Of a stretch of 64,000 nt of DNA, positions 53,032 through 62,067 are shown in pieces. A program made the position numbers and the translations under genes. The notes under the pieces are model-generated. The model saw nothing but the letters and a program-made list of their open reading frames with translations. It was not told where the DNA came from and ran no database searches. Numbering within the stretch: position 1 is the first letter of the stretch; every line of letters starts with the position of its first letter. The DNA is from UBA2256 sp964531105 (GTDB lineage Bacteria > Spirochaetota > Spirochaetia > Treponematales > Rectinemataceae), in contig CAZHFN010000003.1 in the NCBI GenBank assembly GCA_964531105.1, positions 17,584-81,583 on the forward strand. Reading direction: 5' to 3'.

Positions 53032-54788
53032 TTCAGGGGCACCAGGTCCCCGAACTGGGCTTTATACAGGGCGGCATAAGCCCCCTGGGCTTCCAGCAGT
53101 CCGCTGTGCGTTCCCTGTTCTCGTATACCCTCGTCATCGATATAGATAATCTCGTCGGCGTCTCGTATGGTCGAAAGCCTATGGGCTATCACCAGGCTGG
53201 TACGGCCCTCCATCAACTCTTCCAGAGAGTGCTGGATAGCCAGCTCGGTAGTAGTGTCCAAAGCAGAGGTGGCTTCGTCCAGAATTAGGATGGGCGGATT
53301 CTTGAGGAATATCCTGGCTATGCTGATACGCTGTTTCTGCCCGCCTGAGAGCATTACGCCCCGCTCGCCCACATAGGTATCGTAGCCTTGTGGCAGGGTA
53401 AGTATAAATTCATGGATATTAGCACGCTTGGCTGCGGCGATTATTTCCTCGTCCGTGGCGTCCAGTTTGCCGTAGCGGATGTTCTCTTTGATGGTATCCG
53501 CAAAAAGGAAAACGTCTTGCTGCACAATACCGATATTCTCCCGGAGCGAAGCAAGGCTCAGGTCCCGAATATCCGCGCCGTCGATTTTTATAGAACCGCC
53601 CTGAATCTCGTAAAACCTAGGGATAAGCCTACAGAGCGTAGTCTTGCCTCCCCCGGAGGGTCCGACGATAGCCAGCTTCATGCCCGCTCTTATTTTTAAA
53701 TTCACTCCAGACAGGACCCTCACCGAGTCGTTGTAGGAGAAGGAAACGTCGGACAGTTCTATCTCACCCTTGGGGTTCTTCAGTTCGATGGCCTCCGGCT
53801 TGTCCTGGATGTCCGGTTCCACCCTCATGAGTTCAACGAAACGGTCGAAGCCTGCCATGCCGGTGGAGTACTGCTCGAAAAAGGACACCAGCCGCTTTAT
53901 CGGCTGCAGAAAGGTACTCACGTAAATGGTAAAGGCGATGAGATCGGCATAGTTCATCTTGCCTTTCATCACAAAATAGCCGCCCAAGGCCAGCACGATA
54001 ACATGAAGGATGCTGGTGGCGAACTCCATGCCCCCGTGAAATACCCCCATGGCCTTGTAATACACGCCCCGAGCCTGGCGATAACGGCCATTGCCTTCCA
54101 GGAACTTCTCAACCTCGTACTCCTCGTTGGCGAAGGCCTTAGTTTCCCGCACGCCGGAAATCGAGCTTTCCAAATTGGCATTGATGCCCGCGGTCTTCTG
54201 TTTGACATCCAAAGCCGCCTGAGCCAGAACCTTTCTTCTCCGGGCGGTAAAAATGACAATTACAGGAACAAATACAGCCAACACCGCTGCCAAAGGCCAC
54301 CAAATAAATGCCATAGCTATGAAAGAGCCTGTCAGAGTTATGGCGGAGATAAATAGATCCTCAGGGCCATGATGAGCCAGTTCGACAATCTCGAAAAGAT
54401 CGCTCACCACTCTGGACATGAGATGGCCTGTCCTGGTCTTGTCGTAGAATGAAAAGGGAAGCCTTTGCAGATGGACAAAGAGGTCTTTCCGTATGTCCGT
54501 CTCCATCCTAACCCCTAAAAGATGTCCCCAGTAGGTGACTATATAATGCAGAAAGCCTCGCATCACAAAAGCCAGAGCGCTTACACCTATAAGGATAGCG
54601 AAAGCGTTCCAGGCTTTTTGGGGAATGAGAGTGTTCAATGAATAACGGGATAGGAGGGGAAAGCTCAGATCGACCAGGGAAATGATGAATGCGCAGCCCA
54701 TATCCAACAAAAAGAGGCGCATATGAGGCTTGTAGTAGCCTAAAAAGATTGTCAGCTTACGTTTCGAGATAAAGGGATTAGGGCTCAA
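53028..54788 (-). CDS. ABC exporter, permease and ATPase in one chain
   Basis: This 586-residue half-transporter has a six-span membrane domain (~20-310) and an ATPase with GPSGGGKTTLCRL, LSGGQKQRISIARIFL, ILDEATSALD and a switch His in IAHRLS. It exports lipids, drugs or peptides as a homodimer. It starts with TTG 54788 after GGAGG, which lies in a hairpin arm. Its end overlaps the DUF4129 gene by 4 bases. Confidence 0.94.
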   Translation of the reverse strand: MSPNPFISKRKLTIFLGYYKPHMRLFLLDMGCAFIISLVDLSFPLLSRYSLNTLIPQKAWNAFAILIGVSALAFVMRGFLHYIVTYWGHLLGVRMETDIRKDLFVHLQRLPFSFYDKTRTGHLMSRVVSDLFEIVELAHHGPEDLFISAITLTGSFIAMAFIWWPLAAVLAVFVPVIVIFTARRRKVLAQAALDVKQKTAGINANLESSISGVRETKAFANEEYEVEKFLEGNGRYRQARGVYYKAMGVFHGGMEFATSILHVIVLALGGYFVMKGKMNYADLIAFTIYVSTFLQPIKRLVSFFEQYSTGMAGFDRFVELMRVEPDIQDKPEAIELKNPKGEIELSDVSFSYNDSVRVLSGVNLKIRAGMKLAIVGPSGGGKTTLCRLIPRFYEIQGGSIKIDGADIRDLSLASLRENIGIVQQDVFLFADTIKENIRYGKLDATDEEIIAAAKRANIHEFILTLPQGYDTYVGERGVMLSGGQKQRISIARIFLKNPPILILDEATSALDTTTELAIQHSLEELMEGRTSLVIAHRLSTIRDADEIIYIDDEGIREQGTHSGLLEAQGAYAALYKAQFGDLVPLN

Positions 54789-54795
54789 GGATTTT

Positions 54796-54816
54796 TCCTC
54801 CGGAACTTGTTCCGGA
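54796..54816 (-). promoter_or_regulatory. Hairpin overlapping the ribosome site of the ABC exporter
   Basis: tccggaac (54799-54806) and gttccgga (54809-54816) are inverted repeats; the GGAGG site (54797-54801) shares three bases with one arm. Folding may lower translation. Confidence 0.45.
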
Positions 54817-54849
54817 ATGATACTCCGGCACTGCAGGACTATTCAACCG

Positions 54850-55982
54850 CTAGAGCGCAATCGCGTCCTGAGACCCGAGTTCAAAAACTTGCAAAGTTTC
54901 GGCAATCTGCCTTTCAGGATCAGCTGGGGCAGGCCATTCCGTGACATAGCCCAGGCAGGGGCAGACAAATCGAGTTCCGCCCTTTAGAACCTGGCGCCTG
55001 TAATGGACATGGCCGCAGACCGCCAGCTTCGCCTTATATCGCTGGGCCAGATCCCCATACTCAGGGCTGCCTAAAAAGGCGTTGAAATACTTCCACTGGG
55101 GTCCAGGGTTCTGGACGGTGAATTCCCTGATCTGCACCACATGGGTGACAAAAATAATCTTCTGCGGGGCGGCAGGGGTGCCGAGGCTTACCGCCTTATC
55201 GACAGCTTGCATCGCGTTGGCCGCTACATCCATGAAGTTCGCATTGGGCGGCTTGTCGCCAACAATAAGGTTGTGCGACTTNNNNNNNNNNNNNNNNNNN
55301 NNNNNNNNNNNNNNNNNNNNNNNNNNNNNNNNNNNNNNNNNNNNNNNNNNNNNNNNNNNNNNNNNNNNNNNNNNNNNNNNNCATCCATGAAGTTCGCATT
55401 GGGCGGCTTGTCGCCAACAATAAGGTTGTGCGACTTATATAAAGTATTCGCGTTGGCCGATTCTTGAAGACGTGCCTCAAGGCGCTCCATGAAAAGCTTA
55501 TGCATGTCAAGTGTCGGTCTATCCCAAATGGACTTGATTTTGTCCTGCCAGGTGCGGCCTCCGTGCTTCATTTTTTGAAATTCAGCCTGGGTAAAAGAAG
55601 AATCTCCATAGGCAAAATCGTACCAGCCCAAATCGCCGATCACGGTCCAGTCACCTGGAAGCGCTACGGCCCCGCGGCCTAGGTTGCCCGGATGTTCCAG
55701 CAAGGCCTTATAGCTATCCCAAGCCTTACGCCCCGGATAGTTTTCGTTCCAGATATCGTGATTACCCGGCACAAAGAGAACGCGAGCCCCGGATTCTGCT
55801 TCCAGCGCCGCGATGGTTTTAAGGGTTAGGGCATAATCCGAGGAAATATCCCCGGCCACAAGAAGAATATCCAGCGTGCGCTTCCGGGATTCCCGGGCGA
55901 GGAGGCTCGTCACCACCTCCTCGCCTTTGATCCTGTTCAAATCGACATGGATATCCGAAACTAGCCCTATGCGAACGCCCAC
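54850..55982 (-). CDS. Metallophosphoesterase, one gene broken by an assembly gap
   Basis: Two frames (54850-55233 and 55224-55982) belong to one gene. Joining the two identical 55-base flanks of the gap gives one open frame of about 325 codons. The calcineurin-like metal motifs are then complete: SDIHVD, AGDIS, GNHD, THVV and GHVHYRR (the last two in the left piece). It hydrolyses phosphate esters; the substrate is unknown. The start is GTG 55982, 17 bases after the permease stop. Confidence 0.88.
55227..55281. repeat. Left copy of the 55-base overlap at the gap
   Basis: Identical to 55382-55436. Length and position point to a contig end of k-mer size, not a biological repeat. Confidence 0.85.
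55282..55381. other. Assembly gap, 100 N
   Basis: Exactly 100 unknown bases, a conventional placeholder. Confidence 1.
55382..55436. repeat. Right copy of the 55-base overlap at the gap
   Basis: Same 55 bases as 55227-55281; the true distance between them is probably zero. Confidence 0.85.
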
Positions 55983-55999
55983 CAGCCGCCCCCAGAGCC

Positions 56000-56830
56000 C
56001 TAAGAGGACCCGGTGAGCCTGGGATTCAGGCGCTCGGACAAGGTGTCGCCGATAATGTTGAAGGACAAGACCGTGAAGGCCAGGACCAGGCCGGGATAAA
56101 TGGCCAGCCAGGGCGCCTGCACCAGATAGTTGCGCGCGTCCTTCAGCATCAAGCCCCAGCTCGCCTCAGGGGGCTGAGTACCCACGCCGAGGTACGACAA
56201 AGAGGCTTCGGTGACGATGGAAAGGGCAAAGACGATGGAACACTGCACCACCACCTTGCCCAGGATATTGGGAATAATGTGCTTGAAAACGATCTTGACC
56301 ACCGGAGTGCCCAGGGCGCGGGCTGCTTCTACGTACCCCTCGCCCTTGATGGCCATCGTCTCCGCCCTGACGAGCCTGGCAAACACGGGGCTGGAGATAA
56401 TGCCCAGAGCGAGCATTACCTGTACCAGCCCATACCCTAAGAAGGACACCACCGTTATCGCCAGGAGTATCGTCGGGAAAGAAAGTATGGAATCCATGAA
56501 CAGCATGAGAATGCTGTCCAGATTACGCGAGCCCAGGCCCGCCAGGAGCCCTATCGTGCCGCCCAAGAAAAGGGCGATGGAAACGGTGACTATGCCCACG
56601 ATGAGGGCCGACCTGGATCCGTAGATAATCCTCGAAAGCACATCCCTGCCGTAGTTGTCGGTGCCCAGGAGATTTTCCAGAGTAGGCGCCTTGAAGCGCT
56701 TGGTCAGAAACTGCTCCGTGGGATTGTAGGGAGCCACCAGGGGCGCGGCCAAGGCCGCGCCCACCAGTACCAGCAGAAAGAGGACAGCCAGGGAGAAGAG
56801 GATCTTCTGCGACTTACGGGCCACTATCAT
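56000..56830 (-). CDS. Peptide/nickel ABC permease, DppC type
   Basis: This 276-residue inner-membrane protein has LLGTDNYGRDVLSRIIYGSR (~54-73), the coupling loop EAARALGTPVVKIVFKHIIPN and some six spans. It pairs with the DppB-type permease encoded at 60342. It starts one base after the binding-protein stop. Confidence 0.94.
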   Translation of the reverse strand: MIVARKSQKILFSLAVLFLLVLVGAALAAPLVAPYNPTEQFLTKRFKAPTLENLLGTDNYGRDVLSRIIYGSRSALIVGIVTVSIALFLGGTIGLLAGLGSRNLDSILMLFMDSILSFPTILLAITVVSFLGYGLVQVMLALGIISSPVFARLVRAETMAIKGEGYVEAARALGTPVVKIVFKHIIPNILGKVVVQCSIVFALSIVTEASLSYLGVGTQPPEASWGLMLKDARNYLVQAPWLAIYPGLVLAFTVLSFNIIGDTLSERLNPRLTGSS

Positions 56831-56831
56831 A

Positions 56832-58322
56832 TTACTTCAACTCTGTCCATCTGAAATCGAAGGTGTCGATATTCGGGGTCATCCTGAAATCCACCACGTT
56901 CGATCTGGTAGCGCCATAGCGGAAGGAGGTTCCCAGGTAGAAATGGGGAAGTTCCTTAGCCATGGTATCCAGCACCTCGGTGTAGAGCTTCTTGCGCTCG
57001 GCGAAGTCGGAAATGGTCACGGCTTTCTTGATCTTGTCCAGCACCGGAGCGTTCATCCATTTGACGTACTTGCCGCCACCATAGCCAGCCAGGGTGCCGT
57101 CGGGGTCGAGCTTGCCAGTGTGGCTGATGACGGTGAGGTCATAGTTGCCGCCGGTATAGACCGAGGAGAGCCATGTGGACCAGTCCACCAACTGCAGCTT
57201 CACATTCATGCCCACTTTTTCCAGCATCTGCTGATACAGCTCGGCGGCCTTAACGTGCAGGGGATAGTTCTGGGGCACGGCAATGGTGAATTCCTTGTTA
57301 CCTACGCCGGCATCCTTTAAAAGCTGCTTGGCCTTTTCGGGATTGTAAGTATAGTAGGGGAAGTCAGTGTAGTAGGCATTGCCGGTATCCATGAAGGTAT
57401 GGCCCACTTTTCCGCCGCCATAGGCCACATCCATGACAACCTGCTTGTCGATAGCGTGGGAAATAGCCTGGCGTACCCTGAGATCGTTCAAGGGCGCCCT
57501 GGAGTTGTTGATGCCCATGACCATGATGAGGGAGGTCAGCTCTTTCTTTATGACGACCTTGTTGTTGCCCTCGAATACGGGAAGGTCTTCGGGATCCACG
57601 AACTCTACCGCCTCGATGGCGCCGGAAAGAAGACCCTGCACCTGCACGGCCCTTTCGGGGATGATATTAAATTCCACCGCAAGAAGCTTAGGCAGTCCCT
57701 TCATCCAGTAGGAATCGTTCCTGGCCATGGTGATCTTGTTGTCCCTCACCCACTTTTCGAACTTAAAGGGGCCGGTGCCCACGGGCTCAGAGGCGAAGTT
57801 ATGCCCGGTAGCGATGAGTCCGGAGGGGAGAATAGCGCCCCAGCCCGAAGCCAAGCTGGCCAAGAGGGGGGTATAGGGCGAACTCAGGGTGAAAATAACC
57901 GTGTAATCGTCGGGAGTCTCGATATTCGCGATAACCGCGAACTCGCTAGCCTTGGGCGATGCGGTTTCTTTGGCCTTGATGCGCTCGAAGGTGGCCTTGA
58001 CGTCCTTGGCACCAAACTTCTGGCCATTATGGAACACCACATCCTTGCGGAGCTTGAAGGTCCAGGTCTTGCTGTCCGCCGAGGCTGTCCAGCTCTCCGC
58101 GAGGGCGGGAACCAGATTGCCCTTTGTATCAGGCTCGATCAGGGTGTCATAGAAGCTTTTAAGTACCTGGAAGGTCAGGGTTCCCGAGGTCTTGTGGGGA
58201 TCTAGAGTATCCGGATTTCCCGACAGACCGAAGTTGAGGATACCCTTGCCCTGGGCGAAGGCGCTGCTGGTGGCGAATACCAGCGCCAGAACGAGCAGGC
58301 TAAGGATGATTCTTTTCTTCAT
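56832..58322 (-). CDS. Peptide-type ABC substrate-binding protein (DppA/OppA family)
   Basis: This protein of about 496 residues has a signal peptide ending SSAFAQG and the SBP_bac_5 pattern: LDPHKTSGTLTFQVLKSFYDTLIEPD, LAESWTASADSKTWTFKLRKDVVFHNG, VGTGPFKFEKW and RQAISHAIDK. ATG 58322 follows GGAG; the frame to 58448 overlaps the ATPase gene and is rejected. Oligopeptides are the likely ligand. Confidence 0.94.
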   Translation of the reverse strand: MKKRIILSLLVLALVFATSSAFAQGKGILNFGLSGNPDTLDPHKTSGTLTFQVLKSFYDTLIEPDTKGNLVPALAESWTASADSKTWTFKLRKDVVFHNGQKFGAKDVKATFERIKAKETASPKASEFAVIANIETPDDYTVIFTLSSPYTPLLASLASGWGAILPSGLIATGHNFASEPVGTGPFKFEKWVRDNKITMARNDSYWMKGLPKLLAVEFNIIPERAVQVQGLLSGAIEAVEFVDPEDLPVFEGNNKVVIKKELTSLIMVMGINNSRAPLNDLRVRQAISHAIDKQVVMDVAYGGGKVGHTFMDTGNAYYTDFPYYTYNPEKAKQLLKDAGVGNKEFTIAVPQNYPLHVKAAELYQQMLEKVGMNVKLQLVDWSTWLSSVYTGGNYDLTVISHTGKLDPDGTLAGYGGGKYVKWMNAPVLDKIKKAVTISDFAERKKLYTEVLDTMAKELPHFYLGTSFRYGATRSNVVDFRMTPNIDTFDFRWTELK

Positions 58323-58338
58323 CGCGCTCTCCTTTTTT

Positions 58339-58361
58339 ACCGACCCAAAGTCGCGGTCGGT
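58339..58361 (-). promoter_or_regulatory. Hairpin between the dppF-type and dppA-type genes
   Basis: accgacc (58339-58345) and ggtcggt (58355-58361) form a 7-base stem just after the ATPase reading frame, next to the binding-protein ribosome site. It may protect the downstream message. Confidence 0.5.
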
Positions 58362-59365
58362 CATACTTTGTGACAGGACACTTTGTGTCCCGAGGGCACG
58401 ACGTGCCCTGTCTCGATATCTCGCAGTGAAGGGGCCGACGAGACACACTCGCCGTCCCCGAGGGGACAGAAGGGATAGTAGGGGCAGGCCTTCCCGCCTT
58501 GGGCTTCTTTTTGCCGCGAAGCTACGCGGGCAGTCATGGTTTCCACAGATTCTTCGTCGGCGCTCATGTCCTCGGCACCACTTCGCTGGGCTCCGCCGGG
58601 GATGGAGGCTAGAAGCCTACGGGTGTAGGGATGCCTCGGCGATGAAACCAGGAGTTCCGAGGGAGCTTCTTCAACGATCCTTCCCTTGAACATAACTCCT
58701 ATAGTGTCGCACATGTACGACACGAGGTTAAGATCGTGTGAGATGAACATGTAGGTTAGGGAGAACTCTTTTTTCAGGTCTGAGAGCAAATTGATGATTT
58801 GGGCTTGAATCGAAACATCGAGATTGGATACCGGCTCGTCCAGGACAATAAAATCGGGCTCCATAGTAAGGGCTCTGGCTACGACGATACGCTGCTTCTG
58901 ACCGCCTGAGAACTCATGGGGATAGCGATTCCGATAGGAATAACTGATGCCCACCAGTTCCAAAAGCTCCTTGATGCGCTTGACCCGGTCGGCTTCGGGC
59001 ACCTTCCGATTGATAAGCCCTTCGGACATGGAGTCGTGAATGCTCATCTTGGGGTTGAGGGCCGAGTTGGGATCCTGGAACACGATCTGCATCCGCTTGC
59101 GGAATCCCCTGAGCTCCTTGCGGTTCAGGGCCCCCAGTTCTGTGCCGTCGAAGAAAATCTTGCCAGAACTGGGCGGATCCAGAAAGAGGAGAGACCGGGC
59201 AAAACTGGTCTTGCCGCAGCCCGATTCCCCCACCAGCCCGTAACTGCCGGTCTTCTTAATAGAAAGAGAGATTCCATCCACGGCCTTAAATCCCCGGGAT
59301 GCCCCGCCGATTCCCCGGCCGCGGTAGATTTTAACGATATCCTTGCACTCTATCAAATTTTCCAT
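58361..59365 (-). CDS. Peptide ABC ATPase, DppF type
   Basis: This 334-residue ATPase has GESGCGKTSFARSL, HEFSGGQKQRIVVARAL and FIVLDEPVSNLD, then the C-terminal Cys-rich segment of the family (CPYYPFCPLGDGEC). It overlaps the DppD-type gene by 13 bases. Confidence 0.93.
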   Translation of the reverse strand: MENLIECKDIVKIYRGRGIGGASRGFKAVDGISLSIKKTGSYGLVGESGCGKTSFARSLLFLDPPSSGKIFFDGTELGALNRKELRGFRKRMQIVFQDPNSALNPKMSIHDSMSEGLINRKVPEADRVKRIKELLELVGISYSYRNRYPHEFSGGQKQRIVVARALTMEPDFIVLDEPVSNLDVSIQAQIINLLSDLKKEFSLTYMFISHDLNLVSYMCDTIGVMFKGRIVEEAPSELLVSSPRHPYTRRLLASIPGGAQRSGAEDMSADEESVETMTARVASRQKEAQGGKACPYYPFCPLGDGECVSSAPSLRDIETGHVVPSGHKVSCHKV

Positions 59366-60345
59366 GACTCACCTGCGTGGTGGCACGCCGCCTGGTGCCC
59401 GTTTTCCTGTTCCTTCAATTCCGGATTCTCGGTTCTGCAGCGTTCGTCCGCCAAAGGACAGCGCGGATGGAAGGCGCAGCCTGAGGGCGTGGCGTCCGCA
59501 TCGGGTACACGGCCGGGAATCGTCGCCAGGCGCTGACCCCGCCTACGGGCATCGGGAATCGAAAGCATTAAAAGCTTCGTGTAGGGGTGGAGGGGATTGT
59601 CGAACAGCCTTCCCTTTGTCGAACTCTCCACGATCCTGCCTGCGTAGATCACCGACACCCTGTCGGCTACTTCCTTGACCACGCCGAGGTCGTGTGAAAT
59701 GAAGAGAACGCCCATACCCAGGAGGTCTTTCAGCTTTTTTATCAGTCTGAGAATCTGCAGCTGGAGCGTGACGTCCAGGGCTGTGGTGGGTTCATCGGCT
59801 ATGAGGAATTGGGGATTGCAGGAGATAGCTATGGCTATCATAGCCCGCTGTTTCATGCCCCCGGAAAGCTCGTGGGGATAAGAATCCAGAACGCGTCCAT
59901 CCTTACCCAAACCCACCAGGCCTAAAAGCTCCTTGGCTCTCTCACGAGCCTGCTCCTTACTCATTTTGAGGTGAAGTTTCAGCATTTCGGTGATCTGCTC
60001 CCCAATCTTGAAGGCGGGGTTCAGATACTTTGAAGGCTCCTGGAAGACCATGGCGATCTTCCTGCCCCGGTAGCTCCGCATTTCGGCCTGACTAAGGGCG
60101 AGGAGGTCCACCCCATCGAAGAGTATGCGCCCGGATGTGTATTTCCCGGGCGGCGAAGGCAAAAGTCCTATGATGCAGGTGGAGGTGACAGTCTTGCCGG
60201 AGCCGGATTCACCCACCAGGCCGTGGATTTCCTCCCGGTAGAACGACAGGTCGATGCCCCGCAGGGCATGGGCTTCCATGGCCCCATGGGTAAAACAAAC
60301 CCCAAGGTTTTCTACTTTCAGCAGCTCTTGATTTTCAGCCATCAT
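59353..60345 (-). CDS. Peptide ABC ATPase, DppD type
   Basis: This 330-residue ATPase has GESGSGKTVTSTC, HELSGGMKQRAMIAIAI and FLIADEPTTALD, and a Cys-containing C-terminal CAFHPRCPLADERC. It works with the DppF-type subunit to power import. It overlaps the DppB-type gene by 4 bases. Confidence 0.93.
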   Translation of the reverse strand: MMAENQELLKVENLGVCFTHGAMEAHALRGIDLSFYREEIHGLVGESGSGKTVTSTCIIGLLPSPPGKYTSGRILFDGVDLLALSQAEMRSYRGRKIAMVFQEPSKYLNPAFKIGEQITEMLKLHLKMSKEQARERAKELLGLVGLGKDGRVLDSYPHELSGGMKQRAMIAIAISCNPQFLIADEPTTALDVTLQLQILRLIKKLKDLLGMGVLFISHDLGVVKEVADRVSVIYAGRIVESSTKGRLFDNPLHPYTKLLMLSIPDARRRGQRLATIPGRVPDADATPSGCAFHPRCPLADERCRTENPELKEQENGHQAACHHAGESWKI

Positions 60346-61268
60346 TCGACCCTTATCTTGGGATTGACAACGCTGTAAAGGATGTCGGCCAGGAAGTTGA
60401 TCATCGAGAAGACGATGGCCACGAACACCACGCCGCCCTGGATGAGAGTGAAATCCCGCTGGTAAATGCCGAAGAGGAAGAGCCTGCCCAAGCCCGGAAG
60501 CGAGAATACCTGCTCGATGATGATAGCGCCGCCCAGCATGTAGCCCAGCTCGATTCCGGTGATGGTGATGACCGGTAAAAGGGCGTTCTTGAGGGCATGC
60601 TTATACTTGACCATTGTCTCGGTAAGCCCCTTGGCCCTGGCGGTTATAACATACTCTTTGGACAGTTCTTCCACCATGGATGCCCGGGCCAGGCGGAGTA
60701 TTACCGCAGCTCTTCCAAAGCCCAGGGACAGGGCGGGAAGAATATAGTGGGCGAAGGATTCGGATCCGAAGAGGGGGAAAATGGGTATCTTGACCGCGAA
60801 TAGGAGCAGCAGCACCATGCCGAGCCAGAAGCTCGGAATAGCCATGCCTGCCTGGGAGAATACCAGGCCAAAGTAATCCCACATCGACCATCGTTTTACC
60901 GCCGACATCACTCCCAAGGGTATGGCTACCAGAATTCCTATGGCGATGCCCATGAGGGCTAGGGTGAGGGTGAGGGGGAAGCGCTCGAATATGAGTTTGG
61001 TCACCGGCTCGCCAGAGATCATCGAGTTGCCGAAATCGAACCTGATAATTGAATACAGCCAGCCCAGGTACTGCATGGGCAGGGAGCGGTCTGTGCCCAG
61101 CTTTTCCCTGATAATCTGAATGTCCTCGGCCGTGGCATCCACGCCTGCTATTATGAGGGCCGGGTCGCCGGGGATGATTCGTATCACAAAGAATATGAGG
61201 GTGGAAATTATAAAGACCGTGAGGAGGAGCCTGAAAAAGCGTTTGGCGAAAAATCTAAGTAGATCCAT
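60342..61268 (-). CDS. Peptide/nickel ABC permease, DppB type
   Basis: This 308-residue inner-membrane protein starts the five-gene importer. It has FFVIRIIPGDPALIIAG, the loop near KGLTETMVKYKHALKNALLPVITITG, and IIEQVFSLPGLGRLFLFGI. GGAGGG precedes ATG 61268. Confidence 0.94.
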   Translation of the reverse strand: MDLLRFFAKRFFRLLLTVFIISTLIFFVIRIIPGDPALIIAGVDATAEDIQIIREKLGTDRSLPMQYLGWLYSIIRFDFGNSMISGEPVTKLIFERFPLTLTLALMGIAIGILVAIPLGVMSAVKRWSMWDYFGLVFSQAGMAIPSFWLGMVLLLLFAVKIPIFPLFGSESFAHYILPALSLGFGRAAVILRLARASMVEELSKEYVITARAKGLTETMVKYKHALKNALLPVITITGIELGYMLGGAIIIEQVFSLPGLGRLFLFGIYQRDFTLIQGGVVFVAIVFSMINFLADILYSVVNPKIRVE

Positions 61269-61292
61269 CAGTTGTCACGCCCTCCAAAGTGA

Positions 61293-61301
61293 ATTCTAGC
61301 A
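61293..61301 (-). promoter_or_regulatory. Extended -10 promoter of the peptide importer
   Basis: TGCTAGAAT on the minus strand, 25 bases before ATG 61268; no clear -35. Confidence 0.5.
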
Positions 61302-61326
61302 TAAACAAGGCAGTATCGCATCAAAA

Positions 61327-62067
61327 TTATATCTCCAGCCGCAGTCCACGCTGCGCTAATAGGGTTTCTCCGCCAAAGGCGGCCTTGGCCTGGTCCAGAA
61401 GATCGTTGTGCACGCCCCAGTGGGGCAGGTGGGTGGCGATAAGCTTGCCTACTCCTGCGGCCAAGGCCAGCTCTCCGGCCTCGCCTGCGCTCATGTGGCC
61501 AGGGATTTTACCCTTATACAGATCGTAAAGACTCGTTTCGCAGAGCAGAACGTCAGCCGACTCGGTAAAGGGCACCAGTTCCCAGCAGGCTTCGGTATCC
61601 CCAGTGTACACCAGGGATGAGGAACCGCAGTCTACTCGTATGGCGTAGTTGGGATCGGGATGGTTGGTAGGCATGAAGCTGAACCTGAAAGGGCCGATTG
61701 CGAGGCTCGTGGTTCGGTCGTAGGTGTGCCCGATGGCATAGTTCTTATATGTAAGCCGTTCCAGATCGGGCGCTTGACTGTGGCCGTAGACCTGCAGCGG
61801 CTGGCTGCGCTTGCCCAGATCCATATCTATTCTGGCCGCATACTGCAGACAGCCTAAATCGGCGATATGGTCGGCGTGATAATGGCTCAAGACCACCGCA
61901 TCGATATCCTCCAGGGGAACAAACTCCTGGAGAACCGACAAGGCACCCGAACCGCAATCCAGAATCACCGCGCACTCATCGGCCTGCAGCAGATAGCAGG
62001 AACTAGCCTCGCCTTTACCGGGATAGGCTCCCCAGTGCCCCACGATGGTGAGAGAAAACTCGCTCAT
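61327..62067 (-). CDS. MBL-fold hydrolase, RNase Z-like
   Basis: This 246-residue protein has the metallo-beta-lactamase core: GSGALSVL, LSHYHADHIADL (H-x-H-x-D-H), YTGDTE and a late His in ATHLPHW. It resembles RNase Z-type and cyclic-nucleotide-type hydrolases; the substrate is unknown. It overlaps the HAD gene by 4 bases. Confidence 0.9.
   Translation of the reverse strand: MSEFSLTIVGHWGAYPGKGEASSCYLLQADECAVILDCGSGALSVLQEFVPLEDIDAVVLSHYHADHIADLGCLQYAARIDMDLGKRSQPLQVYGHSQAPDLERLTYKNYAIGHTYDRTTSLAIGPFRFSFMPTNHPDPNYAIRVDCGSSSLVYTGDTEACWELVPFTESADVLLCETSLYDLYKGKIPGHMSAGEAGELALAAGVGKLIATHLPHWGVHNDLLDQAKAAFGGETLLAQRGLRLEI

Noticed and set aside
55227..55436. True tandem duplication within the metallophosphoesterase gene
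   Set aside because: Exact 55-base identity at both edges of an exactly 100-N gap is better explained by unmerged contig ends.
58323..58448. Longer N-terminus for the peptide-binding protein
   Set aside because: It overlaps the ATPase gene; the signal peptide begins at 58322 after a good ribosome site.
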